Shown: positions 35,509 through 45,359, counted from the stretch's first letter. The stretch: DNA of 64,000 bases from Clostridiaceae bacterium (GCA_009911305.1 QXXC01000011.1:38758-102757), one strand, 5' to 3'. Program-made: numbers and translations. Notes: generated from the sequence alone by a model not told the origin.

Positions 35509-36312
35509 ATGATAACTGCGTTAAGCCGGCCGGATAAGGCGGCGGCGTTATTTGAGGGATGGCAGGAAACCATGATATGGTCATGCCTTCAGGGCGTGAT
35601 GGGAACGATTGTTGCAGATTCTGAAAAAAATCCGGCTTCTGCCGCGGCGCTGCTGGGCGATTTCTGCTTTTTAGCCGGCCGGCCGGATGAAACATTCGTT
35701 TCACAGGCTCTTTTTCCGGCCGGCCGGGATTTCCTGATCGCCGTTCCCGGGAATCAGGGCTGGTCGGATTTGATTGAGGCATATTGCGGGGAAAGGGCCC
35801 GAAAAACCGTCCGGTATGCGCTGAAAAAGGAACCGCGGGTATTTGACAGGGAGAGGCTGCAGGCGATCGCGGACAGGCTGCCGGAGGGATATGTCCTGCG
35901 GATGATGGATGAAGCGCTGTTTTGGCGCAGCCGGGAGATCGGATGGTGCAGGGACTGGACAGCGCAGTATGAAGATTTCACCGCATATCAGAAATACGGG
36001 CTGGGGACGGTCATCTTAAAAGACGGGGAACCGGTTTCCGGAGCGTCGTCCTACTCCGGCTATATGGGGGGCATCGAGGTGGAGATCGACACAAGGGAGG
36101 ATTACCGGAGAAAGGGGCTGGCCCTTGCGTGCGGTGCAAAGCTGATTCTGGAATGCTTAAGGCGCGGCTGGTATCCAAGCTGGGATGCCCAGAATCTGTG
36201 GTCAAAGGCCCTGGCGGAAAAGCTGGGGTATCATTTTGACCATGCGTACACGGCATATGAGATCACAAAAGACACAGCCCGCGCTGTTAAGCAGGAGGTA
36301 TTATCATTATGA
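35509..36312 (+). CDS. GNAT-family acetyltransferase (zwittermicin-resistance-like, PF12746 type)
   Basis: 267 residues. The C-terminal part holds the GNAT fold: GTVILKDGEPVSGASSYSGYMGGIEVEIDT, then the acetyl-CoA pyrophosphate loop region REDYRRKGLALACGAKLILECL and PSWDAQNLWSKALAEKLGYHF. The N-terminal half (residues 1-120) has no recognisable catalytic motif, matching the two-part GNAT_acetyltran family. Its substrate is unknown. The stop overlaps the following lipoprotein gene by 4 bp. Confidence 0.87.
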   Translation: MITALSRPDKAAALFEGWQETMIWSCLQGVMGTIVADSEKNPASAAALLGDFCFLAGRPDETFVSQALFPAGRDFLIAVPGNQGWSDLIEAYCGERARKTVRYALKKEPRVFDRERLQAIADRLPEGYVLRMMDEALFWRSREIGWCRDWTAQYEDFTAYQKYGLGTVILKDGEPVSGASSYSGYMGGIEVEIDTREDYRRKGLALACGAKLILECLRRGWYPSWDAQNLWSKALAEKLGYHFDHAYTAYEITKDTARAVKQEVLSL

Positions 36313-37604
36313 GCAATCACACGCAGTATCATGTGAAAAAGAACAGATGGTTTGTTTTGGCGCTTCTCTTTGCGGGAGTGATGACAGCATGTAAAAAGGA
36401 GCTGCCCACGGAGTTTCCCGAAGCGGCGGCGGCCGGCGGCGGGGCGCTCTCTTCCTCCCGGGAAACGGGCGATCCGGTCAGCGATCCGGAGATCGCACAG
36501 CCCGCGGAGCAGACGGCGGCGCAGCCCGAAGACGCAGATGCAAAGCAGGAGCAGCCCGCAGGCGATCCGGCGGGGCCCCCGGCTCAGGGCGCAGCGCAGG
36601 CTCAGAAAGAGGATATCCTCAAAAAACGGTTTGGCGAAAGCTGCATTGCAGAGCAGACATTCGAGGCAGAGCTCAGTGAGTATAGCTCTCCGGTCTTTTT
36701 TGTCCCGTTTGCGCCTTCCGGGGACAATCCGGAATTTACGGTGCGCCTGATGCAGGGGGAGCAGGTTCTGGCCGAGATACACCCTTACGTCCCGGCCGGC
36801 CTTTCCGGCCAGGCATTCCAGAGCCTTGACGCAGTGTCGTTTTATGATGTAAATTATGACGGCAATACGGATGTGGTATGGATTGCGACCTATGGAACGA
36901 CCAGCGCCGCGTCCGTTTACTACGGCTATGACGGGGATACAGAGGAGTCTGCTCCGTATTTTGTGGCGCAGGAGGCGCTGTCGGATCAGATTTCGGCGCG
37001 GGTAACGCCCCTGACGATCCCGGAGATCCGGACATTTCTCTCAGGAGGAAAGAAAAACGGCCGGTTTTCCGGCTGGCAGGAGGCATACGAGGCGGTAGGC
37101 CGGCTCTGCGAGCTGGAGGCTTCGGAGGAAACGATGTATGATCTGATCTATTTTGACGCGGATGATATACCGGAGCTGGTTGCCGGAGTCAACGGCTATT
37201 ACACCAGCCTCTACACCTACAGCGGCGGAACCGTCTATCCATTGATGGACGGCTGGCGGTACGGCGCGATGGGAAATGCGGGATATGAATACTGCCCGCG
37301 GGGAAACCGTCTGAGAAATTATAACAGTGATTATGCGGGGGCCATTATGTACGCCACATACATGGAAATCGGCGATTCGCATACAATGAATACAGTGGCA
37401 GAGATAAAAACCGTTAATTTCGACGACGTGAATCAGAACGGCATGCCGGATGAGGATGAGATGGATTCCATTGGCCGTTACGGGGTAAGCTATATAAACG
37501 GCAGGGAAGCCACACAGGAAGAATGCGCGGCTCTCGACGCGGGCGAATACGTCTTTATTCAGGGAACCAAAACCTTTGAGGAGCTGAGAAACGCGCTGCG
37601 CTGA
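36309..37604 (+). CDS. Predicted lipoprotein with calcium-loop-like repeats, function unknown
   Basis: 431 residues. Lipoprotein signal: hydrophobic LALLFAGVMTACKKE with the lipid-modified Cys near 28. An Ala/Glu/Pro/Gln-rich low-complexity spacer (about 35-100) follows, then a globular region. Two EF-hand/dockerin-like loops are visible, DVNYDGNTDVVW (about 178-189) and DDVNQNGMPDEDEMDS (about 375-390), plus FDADDIPELVAG. I recognise no enzyme motif; it is likely an exported, surface-tethered protein. Co-translated with the upstream GNAT gene (ATGA). Confidence 0.8.
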   Translation: MSNHTQYHVKKNRWFVLALLFAGVMTACKKELPTEFPEAAAAGGGALSSSRETGDPVSDPEIAQPAEQTAAQPEDADAKQEQPAGDPAGPPAQGAAQAQKEDILKKRFGESCIAEQTFEAELSEYSSPVFFVPFAPSGDNPEFTVRLMQGEQVLAEIHPYVPAGLSGQAFQSLDAVSFYDVNYDGNTDVVWIATYGTTSAASVYYGYDGDTEESAPYFVAQEALSDQISARVTPLTIPEIRTFLSGGKKNGRFSGWQEAYEAVGRLCELEASEETMYDLIYFDADDIPELVAGVNGYYTSLYTYSGGTVYPLMDGWRYGAMGNAGYEYCPRGNRLRNYNSDYAGAIMYATYMEIGDSHTMNTVAEIKTVNFDDVNQNGMPDEDEMDSIGRYGVSYINGREATQEECAALDAGEYVFIQGTKTFEELRNALR

Positions 37605-37654
37605 GAAAGACAGGGCGCGTCTGAAAAATCAAAAATGGAAAGAAGATGTGACAA

Positions 37655-38521
37655 TTGAAAAAGACAGATAAGACGGGACTGGTATTAGAGGGCGGCGGCA
37701 TGCGGGGGATTTATACAGCCGGCGTTCTGGATGTGTTTCTGGAGCATGAAATGGAGTTTGACGGCGTGATCGGCGTCTCGGCCGGGGCAATCCACGGCTG
37801 TTCCTTTGTCTCCGGGCAAAAGGGGCGCAGCATCCGTTATTACAAAAAATACTGCAATGACAAACGTTTCGTGAGCTTTCGGAACCTGATCCTGACAGGC
37901 GATATCGCAGGCGAGCAGTTCTGCTATCATGAGATTCCGGAACGCCTTGATCCATACGATTTTGAAGCATTCAGCGCCTCAAAAACAGAATTTTACGTAA
38001 CCTGCAGCAACGTGGAGACAGGCAGGGCAGAGCACCTTCCTGTCACAGATATGAGATCCCAGGTCGATTTGATGCGCGCTTCGGCCTCCCTTCCATACGC
38101 CTCCCGCATCGTGCGGGCCGGAGGGATGAAGCTTTTAGACGGCGCCTGCACGGACAGTATACCGGTCGGCGCGTTTCACAGGATGGGCTTTCACCGGCTC
38201 GTCGTTATCATGACGCGCCCGAAGGGATACGTAAAAAAACCGGAGCGCAGATGGCTGCCCGGAATCTATTACCGGCGCTACCCGGCCTTTGCAAGAGCCC
38301 TGCGCCGCCGCCACGAAAACTATAACCGCACCGTACGCCAGATCGAACGCCTGGAAGCTGCCGGAAAGCTCTTTGTCATACGTCCCAGCAGGGCGCTGGA
38401 TCTGAAAAGGACAGAGCATGATGTGAAAAAGCTTGACGCGGCGTATGCTCTCGGGAGGGAGGATGCGCTGCGCAGGATCGGGGAGATGAAGAGGTGGCTT
38501 GGGGGTTCCTGTAATGCGTGA
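37655..38521 (+). CDS. Patatin-like phospholipase (YjjU/RssA type)
   Basis: 288 residues from a TTG start. Catalytic features: oxyanion loop LEGGGMRGIYTAG (residues about 11-23), nucleophile Ser in GVSAG (about 41-45), and Asp in LDGACTDSIP. The dyad Ser/Asp is intact, so hydrolysis of acyl esters or phospholipids is expected; the natural lipid is unknown. A basic C-terminus (RRYPAFARALRRRHENY) may bind membranes. It sits just before the plsX-acpP lipid genes, but a separate promoter intervenes. Confidence 0.9.
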   Translation: MKKTDKTGLVLEGGGMRGIYTAGVLDVFLEHEMEFDGVIGVSAGAIHGCSFVSGQKGRSIRYYKKYCNDKRFVSFRNLILTGDIAGEQFCYHEIPERLDPYDFEAFSASKTEFYVTCSNVETGRAEHLPVTDMRSQVDLMRASASLPYASRIVRAGGMKLLDGACTDSIPVGAFHRMGFHRLVVIMTRPKGYVKKPERRWLPGIYYRRYPAFARALRRRHENYNRTVRQIERLEAAGKLFVIRPSRALDLKRTEHDVKKLDAAYALGREDALRRIGEMKRWLGGSCNA

Positions 38522-38588
38522 ACAGGCCGCCGCCTTCCCCGCGCGTAAACGGCAGCCATGGAACAGGGCCGGAGGCTGAAAAATCATA

Positions 38589-38617
38589 TTGATTTATACA
38601 CTGATCTTTAGTATATT
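38589..38617 (+). promoter_or_regulatory. Promoter of plsX-acpP-rnc-smc-ftsY
   Basis: TTGATT (38589-38594), 17-nt spacer, TATATT (38612-38617), 86 bp before plsX. Confidence 0.65.
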
Positions 38618-38702
38618 ATTTCTATAGATTCTGGCGGAACGCTTTTACGCGCCGCATCCGGCCCCCGGACAGGGGGATGTCATAGCAAAGGAGAGTATTT
38701 TC

Positions 38703-39704
38703 ATGATTCAGGTAGCGGTAGATGCGATGGGAGGAGACCATGCGCCGGACGAGATTGTGGCCGGGGCGGTGATGGCTGTGAATGCCAGGCAGGATATCCG
38801 GGTATTTCTTGTCGGAAAGCAGGACGCCGTGACGGCAGCGCTTTCAGGGCATACATATAACAGGGAGCAGATCGGGGTGATCCATGCGTCGGAGGTGATC
38901 GAGACAGAGGAGCCGCCGGTGAACGCCATCCGCAAAAAGAAGGATTCCTCGATTGTCGTGGGTATGAACCTGGTGCGCCGCGGCGAGGCGGACGCCTTTG
39001 TGTCAGCCGGAAGCTCAGGGGCGATCCTCGTCGGGGGTCAGGTGCTGGTCGGACGCTTAAAGGGCGTGGAGCGCCCGCCGCTGGCCCCTCTGATCCCCAC
39101 GGAGACGGGCGTTTCCCTTCTGATTGACTGCGGGGCGAATGTGGATGCGAGGCCGTCCCATCTTGTCCAGTTTGCGCGCATGGGATCCATCTATATGGAA
39201 CATGTGATGGACATCAGGAGGCCCAGGGTGGCGATCGTCAATATCGGCGCGGAGGAGGAGAAGGGGAACGCCCTGGTAAAGGAGACGTTTCCGCTGCTGA
39301 AGGAATGTAAGGACATCAACTTTACAGGGAGCATCGAGGCGCGCGAGATCCCGCACGGCGGAGCGGATGTGGTGGTGTCCGAGGCGTTTGTGGGGAACGT
39401 GATTCTGAAGCTGTACGAGGGCGTGGGAGCCACGCTGATCAGCAAGGTGAAGCAGGGCATGATGACAGACCTGCGCTCGAAGATCGGCGCGCTTCTGGTG
39501 AAGCCTGCTTTAAAGGAGACGTTAAAGAGTTTTGATGCCAGCCGCTACGGCGGCGCGCCGCTTCTGGGCCTGAACGGGCTGGTGGTCAAGACCCACGGGA
39601 ATTCCAAACGCAGCGAGGTGTGCAACTCCATTATCCAGTGCGTCACATTTAAAGAGCAGGAGATCAATGAGAAGATAAAGAAGAGCCTGTTTCCGGAGGG
39701 ATAG
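38703..39704 (+). CDS. plsX: Phosphate acyltransferase PlsX
   Basis: 333 residues. Converts acyl-ACP to acyl-phosphate for phosphatidic-acid synthesis, at the membrane surface. Family signatures: MIQVAVDAMGGDHAPDEIV at the N-terminus, SAGSSGAILVGG and the closing GLNGLVVKTHGNSKRSE. The usual upstream partner rpmF (L32) is absent. AAAGGAG site. Followed 21 bp later by acpP. Confidence 0.96.
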   Translation: MIQVAVDAMGGDHAPDEIVAGAVMAVNARQDIRVFLVGKQDAVTAALSGHTYNREQIGVIHASEVIETEEPPVNAIRKKKDSSIVVGMNLVRRGEADAFVSAGSSGAILVGGQVLVGRLKGVERPPLAPLIPTETGVSLLIDCGANVDARPSHLVQFARMGSIYMEHVMDIRRPRVAIVNIGAEEEKGNALVKETFPLLKECKDINFTGSIEAREIPHGGADVVVSEAFVGNVILKLYEGVGATLISKVKQGMMTDLRSKIGALLVKPALKETLKSFDASRYGGAPLLGLNGLVVKTHGNSKRSEVCNSIIQCVTFKEQEINEKIKKSLFPEG

Positions 39705-39725
39705 GCGGCAGAGAGGAAGAAAGGT

Positions 39726-39956
39726 ATGGAATTTGAAAAATTACAGGGCATTATTGCAGAGGTCTTAAATGTAGAGGCGGATGAGATTTCCATGAACACC
39801 ACATTTGTCGATGATCTGGGGGCGGATTCGCTGGATCTTTTCCAGATTATCATGGGAATTGAGGAGGAATTCGACATCGAGATCCCGACCGAGGCGGCGG
39901 AGAGGATCGTGACGGTAGGGGACGCAGTGGAACAGATTAAGAGCGCGTTAAACTAA
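39726..39956 (+). CDS. acpP: Acyl carrier protein
   Basis: 76 residues, acidic. The phosphopantetheine attachment Ser35 lies in DDLGADSLDLFQ. Carries acyl chains in fatty-acid synthesis and delivers them to PlsX encoded next to it. Operon position plsX-acpP-rnc is the standard one. Confidence 0.97.
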   Translation: MEFEKLQGIIAEVLNVEADEISMNTTFVDDLGADSLDLFQIIMGIEEEFDIEIPTEAAERIVTVGDAVEQIKSALN

Positions 39957-39959
39957 ATC

Positions 39960-40007
39960 GGACGCGCGGACAGGGGCGGCCGTTCAGGGAAGTCCCCTGC
40001 GCGGTCC
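39960..40007 (+). other. Long stem-loop in the rnc leader
   Basis: GGAC, GCGC and AGGGG (39960-39976, with a 4-nt bulge) pair in register with CCCCT, GCGC and GTCC (39994-40007), giving an interrupted 13-bp stem 87 bp before the RNase III gene. A second weaker pairing, AGTCC with GGACT, follows at about 40018-40060. No T tract, so it is not a terminator; it may be an RNase III processing site. Confidence 0.5.
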
Positions 40008-40093
40008 GGATGAGAGCAGTCCTGGAGACGGGGCTGCTTTCGTAACACTTCGGGACTCCCGGCAGATGTCTGCGCGCATCGGAAAGGACAGGG

Positions 40094-40789
40094 ATGGAAA
40101 AGCATTATAAAGAGCTTGAGAAAAAGGCGGGATACCAGTTTCACAGCCAAAAGCTGCTCAGCCAGGCGCTGACGCACAGCTCATATCCGAACGAGCATTC
40201 CGGGGACAAATCGGAGTGCAATGAGAGGCTGGAATTCCTGGGAGACGCGGTTTTGGAGCTGGTTTCCAGCGAATTTCTCTTTCAGAAATATCCGGATATG
40301 CCGGAGGGGGAGCTGACCAGGACAAGGGCCAGCCTGGTCTGCGAGCCGACGCTCGCCTACTGCGCCGGGGAGCTGGATCTGGGAAGCTACCTGCGGCTGG
40401 GGAAGGGCGAGGACGCCACAGGGGGACGGCTGCGCCACTCCGTTGTCTCGGACGCCATGGAGGCGCTGATCGGGGCTATTTACCTGGACGGCGGTTTTGA
40501 CAGCGCCAAAGCGTTTATCCACCGCTTTATCTTAAATGATATGGAGCACAAGAAGCTCTTCTATGACAGCAAGACGATCCTGCAGGAGATCGTACAGGGA
40601 AGCGGGAACAGCGAAGAGCTGAACTATGTGCTGCTGCGCGAATCCGGGCCGGATCACAACAAGCGCTTTGAGGTGGCCGCCCGCCTGGGGGATGAGGAGA
40701 TCGGCCGGGGAATCGGAAGAACGAAAAAGGCGGCGGAGCAGCTTGCCGCGTACCGCGGTATTTTAAAGCTCAAACAGAGCGGTGTTTAA
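40094..40789 (+). CDS. rnc: Ribonuclease III
   Basis: 231 residues. Dimeric double-strand RNA endonuclease for rRNA and mRNA processing. The catalytic signature NERLEFLGDAVLELV lies at 43-57, the second acidic cluster is SDAMEALIGAIYLDGG, and the C-terminal dsRNA-binding domain is present (ETKKAAEQLAA-type ending, here RTKKAAEQLAAYRGIL). Lies between acpP and smc as in Bacillus. Confidence 0.97.
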   Translation: MEKHYKELEKKAGYQFHSQKLLSQALTHSSYPNEHSGDKSECNERLEFLGDAVLELVSSEFLFQKYPDMPEGELTRTRASLVCEPTLAYCAGELDLGSYLRLGKGEDATGGRLRHSVVSDAMEALIGAIYLDGGFDSAKAFIHRFILNDMEHKKLFYDSKTILQEIVQGSGNSEELNYVLLRESGPDHNKRFEVAARLGDEEIGRGIGRTKKAAEQLAAYRGILKLKQSGV

Positions 40790-40833
40790 AGACAGTGCCA
40801 GACGCCCGGCGCGCAGACAGGGACAGGTGGGAT

Positions 40834-43800
40834 ATGTACTTAAAAAGCATTGAGATACAGGGCTTCAAATCCTTTGCCAACCGGCTTCTGTTTGAATTCC
40901 ACAACGGGATTACGGGGATTGTGGGTCCAAACGGGAGCGGAAAGAGCAATGTGGCCGACGCGGTGCGCTGGGTGCTGGGAGAACAGCGCGTAAGGCAGCT
41001 TCGCGGCGGCAGCATGCAGGACGTCATATTTGCGGGAACCGAGATGCGAAAGCCCCAGGGCTTTGCCTATGTGGCTATCACGCTGGACAATTCGGATCAC
41101 AAGCTTCCGATCAGCTATGACGAGGTGACGATTTCCAGGCGGCTTTACCGCTCCGGGGAGAGCGAATACAAGATCAACGGCAGTTCCTGCCGCTTAAAGG
41201 ATATCAACGAGCTCTTTTACGACACGGGGATCGGCAAGGAAGGCTATTCCATCATCGGGCAGGGCCAGATTGACAGGATTTTAAGCGGAAAACCGGAGGA
41301 ACGCCGGGAGCTGTTCGACGAGGCGGCCGGCATCGTCAAATTCAAGCGGCGCAAGGCCATTGCACAGAAAAAGCTGGAGGACGAGCAGCAGAACCTGGTG
41401 CGCGTGCGCGACATCCTCTCCGAGCTGGAAAAGCAGGTAGGGCCTCTTGAGCGTCAGTCCGCGGCGGCAAAGGAGTATTTAAGGCTGCGGGACAGCCTGA
41501 AAAAATATGATGCGAACCTGTTCCTGGCAGAGGCTGAGGCCATCCGCTCACAGCGGGAGGAGCTAAAGGAGCGCGAGGCCGTGGTGGCAGGCGATCTGGA
41601 GGCCGTGAAGGCGGAAGCGGCCGGGATCAAGGAAGAGTACGAGTCATTGCTCGCGTCGCTCTCTGCCCTGGAGGCGCAGATGGCGGCGGATCGCGGGGAG
41701 GCCGGCCGCCTGGGACTTTTAAAGGAAAGCCTGGAGGGCCGTATCGGCGTCCTGCGGGAACAGATCAACACAGAGCGGATGAACGAGGAGCACATAAAGA
41801 GCCGTATGGCTTCCATTGACGGCGAGGCGGCGGCAAAGAGCGCCCAGAAGGCTGCCTATATGGCGGAAAAGGAGGCGCTCTCCTGCGAACTGGCCAAAAC
41901 GGATCAGAAGCTTAAGGAGCTGGAGGCTTCGGCAGCGGCCCTGGATCAGGCGATTGCTGAGACACAGGGGCGGATGGAGGAGGCCAAGGCCGCTATTATT
42001 GTCTCATTAAACGACAAGGCCGGCCTGGCTGCCCAAAAGCAGCGCTATGAAACCATGCTTGAGCAGGCGGATCTGCGCCGGGCGCAGGCGAGCCAGAAGC
42101 TCTTAAAATTCAGGAGCGACGAGTCGGTTGAGGAAGAGCGGATCCGGGAGGAGAGGACTGTCCTGGACGGCATCCTCGCGCGGCTTTCCTCCCTGGCGTC
42201 GCAGGAAAAGGAGCTGTCAGAAAAGGAGAGGGCGTCGCAGGGAGAGGAAAAGCGGTTAAACCAGCGGCTCAATTATATGCAGCAGGAGTACCACACCGGC
42301 GCCACACGGCTGGAATCCCTGCGAAACCTCGCGGAGCGCTATGACGGATACGGGGGCAGCATCCGCCGCGTGATGGAGGTGCGGGACCGGATCTTCGGCA
42401 TCCACGGCGTGGTGGCGGACATCATTTCCACCACCAGGGAATATGAGACGGCGATCGAGACGGCGCTGGGAGGCAGCATCCAGAACATCGTGACCGATTC
42501 GGAGCAGACGGCAAAGCGGCTCATTGAATATTTAAAGAAAAACCGCTATGGGCGGGCCACCTTCCTGCCGCTTGGCAGCATGGCAGAGCGCGCCCCGTTC
42601 CGGGAGACGGCGGCGCTTGGGGAGCCCGGCGTCCTGGGCCTTGCAAGCGATCTGGTGACGGCGGATCCGCAGTACAGGGCGCTGATCGGGTATCTGCTGG
42701 GGCGCGTGGTGGTAGTGGATCAGATCGACCATGCCATTGCCCTGGCCAGAAAATACCGCTATGCGCTGCGGATCGTGACACTGGACGGGGAGCTGTTCAA
42801 TCCCGGGGGCTCTATGACCGGAGGCGCGTTTAAAAACAGCAGCAATCTGCTGGGCCGGAAACGGGAGATCGAGGAGCTGCAGGAAACATGCAAAAAGGCC
42901 CTGATATCCGTGGAGCAGGTGCAGAAAGACATAGCGGCCAACGAGGCGCTCCTGGAGGAGACGCAGAAAGCGCTGGCCGGCGTGCGCGAGGAAAGCCAGA
43001 AGGCGCGTCTGGAGCAGAATACGTGCGAGCTGAATATCCGCCGTCTGGAGGGAAAAAAACAGGAGATCCGCGAGGCCTCGGCGGATCTGGCGGCAGAAAA
43101 CGAAACGCTGAACGCCCAGGTGCATGAGCTCAAAGAGCAGACCGGACGGCTGAGCGGGGAGGAGGCGCGCTTAGAGGCGCTGAGCGCAGAGCAGGATCGT
43201 CTGGCCGCACGGGAGAGCGCCCGCCTGGAGAGTCTCACAGCCGGGCGCGAGAAGGCGGCCGGCGCGCTGTCGGACGCGCAGCTCGAAGCCTCGGGCGTGC
43301 GCCAGAAGGCGGAATTTATCGAGGAAAATATCCGGCGTGTGGAAGAGGAGGCGTTAAAGCTTCTTCAGGAAAAGGAAACGCTCAGCCGGGGACAGGATAC
43401 AAGCGGCCAGGCCATTGCCGGGAAGGAGTCAGAGATCGCATCCTTAAAGGAGCAGATTGAAGAGGCGGCCGGGGCGGCCGGGGCGCTTGCCGCCTCCTTA
43501 GAGGCCAGGGAAAAGGAAAAGGAAGAGAAGACAAGGCGGCAGAAGACCTTTTTTGATCAGCAGGAAGAGCTGACCAGCCGCCAGAACCTCCTGGACCGCG
43601 ATCTGTTCCGCATACAGGGACAGAAGGAGAAGCTGGACGAGCGCCTGGAGCGCGAGGTCAATTATATGTGGAGCGAATACGAGCTGTCCTATACCGGCGC
43701 AGAGCAGTTAAGGGACGCGGATCTGACCTCTGTCCCGGAGATGAAAAAGGCGGCCCAGGGCTTTAAGGAGGCGATCCGGGCCCTGGGAAATGTCAATGTC

Positions 43801-44391
43801 AACGCCATTGAGGATTATAAGGAGATATCCGGGCGCTTTGAGTTTATGAAGAGCCAGCACGACGATCTGGTCGCGTCCGAGGCGGCGGTTGAGCGGATCA
43901 TCGAGGAGCTGGACAGCGGGATGCGCCGCCAGTTTGATGAGAAATTCCGTGAGATCAGCCGGGAATTTGACAAGGTTTTTAAGGAACTGTTTGGGGGCGG
44001 CCACGGTGTGCTGGAGCTTCTGGAGGATGAGGACATCCTGGAGGCAGGCGTGCAGATCATTTCCCAGCCGCCGGGCAAGAAGCTCCAGAACATGATGCAG
44101 CTCTCGGGAGGGGAAAAGGCGCTGACCGCGATCGCGCTTTTGTTCGCGATCCAGAACCTGAAGCCATCGCCGTTCTGCCTTCTGGACGAGATCGAGGCGG
44201 CCCTGGACGATTCCAATGTGGATCGCTTTGCCGGGTATCTGCACAAGCTGACACGGTACACGCAGTTTATTGTGATCACGCACCGGAGAGGGACCATGGT
44301 TTCCTCGGATCGCCTGTACGGCATCACCATGCAGGAAAAGGGTGTGTCCACCCTGGTGTCCGTCAGCCTGATAGAGGATGAGCTGACTTAG
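40834..44391 (+). CDS. smc: Chromosome segregation ATPase SMC
   Basis: 1185 residues, full length. Condensin ATPase that with ScpA/ScpB organises and segregates the nucleoid. P-loop GPNGSGKSN at 31-39; two long coiled-coil arms (about 165-500 and 680-1010) separated by the Gly-rich hinge (about 510-670); C-terminal head with signature LSGGEKALTAIALLF from 1090 and Walker B CLLDEIEAALDD at about 1115. Start ATG 40834 (MYLKSIEIQGFKSF) matches the family; the frame upstream to 40795 is not needed. Confidence 0.97.
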   Translation: MYLKSIEIQGFKSFANRLLFEFHNGITGIVGPNGSGKSNVADAVRWVLGEQRVRQLRGGSMQDVIFAGTEMRKPQGFAYVAITLDNSDHKLPISYDEVTISRRLYRSGESEYKINGSSCRLKDINELFYDTGIGKEGYSIIGQGQIDRILSGKPEERRELFDEAAGIVKFKRRKAIAQKKLEDEQQNLVRVRDILSELEKQVGPLERQSAAAKEYLRLRDSLKKYDANLFLAEAEAIRSQREELKEREAVVAGDLEAVKAEAAGIKEEYESLLASLSALEAQMAADRGEAGRLGLLKESLEGRIGVLREQINTERMNEEHIKSRMASIDGEAAAKSAQKAAYMAEKEALSCELAKTDQKLKELEASAAALDQAIAETQGRMEEAKAAIIVSLNDKAGLAAQKQRYETMLEQADLRRAQASQKLLKFRSDESVEEERIREERTVLDGILARLSSLASQEKELSEKERASQGEEKRLNQRLNYMQQEYHTGATRLESLRNLAERYDGYGGSIRRVMEVRDRIFGIHGVVADIISTTREYETAIETALGGSIQNIVTDSEQTAKRLIEYLKKNRYGRATFLPLGSMAERAPFRETAALGEPGVLGLASDLVTADPQYRALIGYLLGRVVVVDQIDHAIALARKYRYALRIVTLDGELFNPGGSMTGGAFKNSSNLLGRKREIEELQETCKKALISVEQVQKDIAANEALLEETQKALAGVREESQKARLEQNTCELNIRRLEGKKQEIREASADLAAENETLNAQVHELKEQTGRLSGEEARLEALSAEQDRLAARESARLESLTAGREKAAGALSDAQLEASGVRQKAEFIEENIRRVEEEALKLLQEKETLSRGQDTSGQAIAGKESEIASLKEQIEEAAGAAGALAASLEAREKEKEEKTRRQKTFFDQQEELTSRQNLLDRDLFRIQGQKEKLDERLEREVNYMWSEYELSYTGAEQLRDADLTSVPEMKKAAQGFKEAIRALGNVNVNAIEDYKEISGRFEFMKSQHDDLVASEAAVERIIEELDSGMRRQFDEKFREISREFDKVFKELFGGGHGVLELLEDEDILEAGVQIISQPPGKKLQNMMQLSGGEKALTAIALLFAIQNLKPSPFCLLDEIEAALDDSNVDRFAGYLHKLTRYTQFIVITHRRGTMVSSDRLYGITMQEKGVSTLVSVSLIEDELT

Positions 44392-44414
44392 AGTGTATAG
44401 AAGGAGGAGATGCG

Positions 44415-45359
44415 ATGAGCGAAGGGAAAAAGGGATTTTTCAGCCGTCTGGTCGAGGGGCTGACGAAGACAAGAAATTCCATTGTATCAGGGATTGATTC
44501 GATTTTCAGCGGCTTTTCGGCCATCGACGACGATTTTTACGAGGAGATCGAGGAAACGCTGATCATGGGGGATCTGGGGATCCACACAACCGCGGCGATC
44601 GTCGAGGATCTGCGCCGCAAGGTGAAGGAGAACCATGTAAAGGAGCCGTCAGAGTGCAAGGAGCTGCTGGTAAACAGTATCCGGGAGCAGATGGATCTGG
44701 GGGAAAATGCCTACGAGTTTGAGAACCGGAAATCCGTCGTGCTGGTGATTGGCGTGAACGGCGTGGGAAAGACCACCTCCGTGGGCAAGCTGGCGGGCCA
44801 GCTAAAGGACCAGGGAAAGCGGGTGATTCTGGCAGCGGCCGACACGTTCCGCGCAGCGGCCATTGAACAGCTCACCGAGTGGGCGGGCCGGGCCGGCGTG
44901 GAGCTGATCGCCCAGCAGGAGGGCTCGGATCCGGCTGCCGTGATCTATGACGCCATTGCGGCCGCCAAATCGAGAAACGCGGACGTCCTGCTCTGTGATA
45001 CGGCGGGCCGACTCCACAATAAAAAGAACCTGATGGAGGAGCTCAAAAAGATCAACCGGATCATTGACAAGGAGTATCCGGACGCTTACAGGGAGACTCT
45101 GGTGGTCCTGGACGGGACGACGGGCCAGAATGCCCTCTCACAGGCCAGGCAGTTCATGGAGGCTGCGCAGATCACGGGGATCATTCTGACCAAGCTTGAC
45201 GGAACGGCCAAGGGCGGCATCGCGGTCGCCATCCAGTCAGAGCTGGGCATTCCGGTCAAATACGTCGGAATTGGCGAACGCATGGATGATCTGCAGAAAT
45301 TCAACGCAGGCGATTTTGTAAACGCTCTGTTTAAGCGCACGGACAGCGGGGCGGAATAA
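44415..45359 (+). CDS. ftsY: Signal recognition particle receptor FtsY
   Basis: 314 residues. Membrane-associated GTPase receptor for SRP, the partner of Ffh at 7133. Short N-terminal A region rich in Lys, NG domain with P-loop VNGVGKTTS (about 113-121), DTAGRLHN and [10 protein letters not shown]. Lacks the long acidic extension of enterobacterial FtsY, as usual in Firmicutes. GGAGGAG site; 23 bp after smc. Confidence 0.97.
   Translation: MSEGKKGFFSRLVEGLTKTRNSIVSGIDSIFSGFSAIDDDFYEEIEETLIMGDLGIHTTAAIVEDLRRKVKENHVKEPSECKELLVNSIREQMDLGENAYEFENRKSVVLVIGVNGVGKTTSVGKLAGQLKDQGKRVILAAADTFRAAAIEQLTEWAGRAGVELIAQQEGSDPAAVIYDAIAAAKSRNADVLLCDTAGRLHNKKNLMEELKKINRIIDKEYPDAYRETLVVLDGTTGQNALSQARQFMEAAQITGIILTKLDGTAKGGIAVAIQSELGIPVKYVGIGERMDDLQKFNAGDFVNALFKRTDSGAE

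Noticed and set aside
35660..36800. Several GGCCGGCC octamers as a regulatory repeat
   Set aside because: They occur inside coding frames as AGRP/PAGL-type codons in GC-rich genes and are not spaced regularly.
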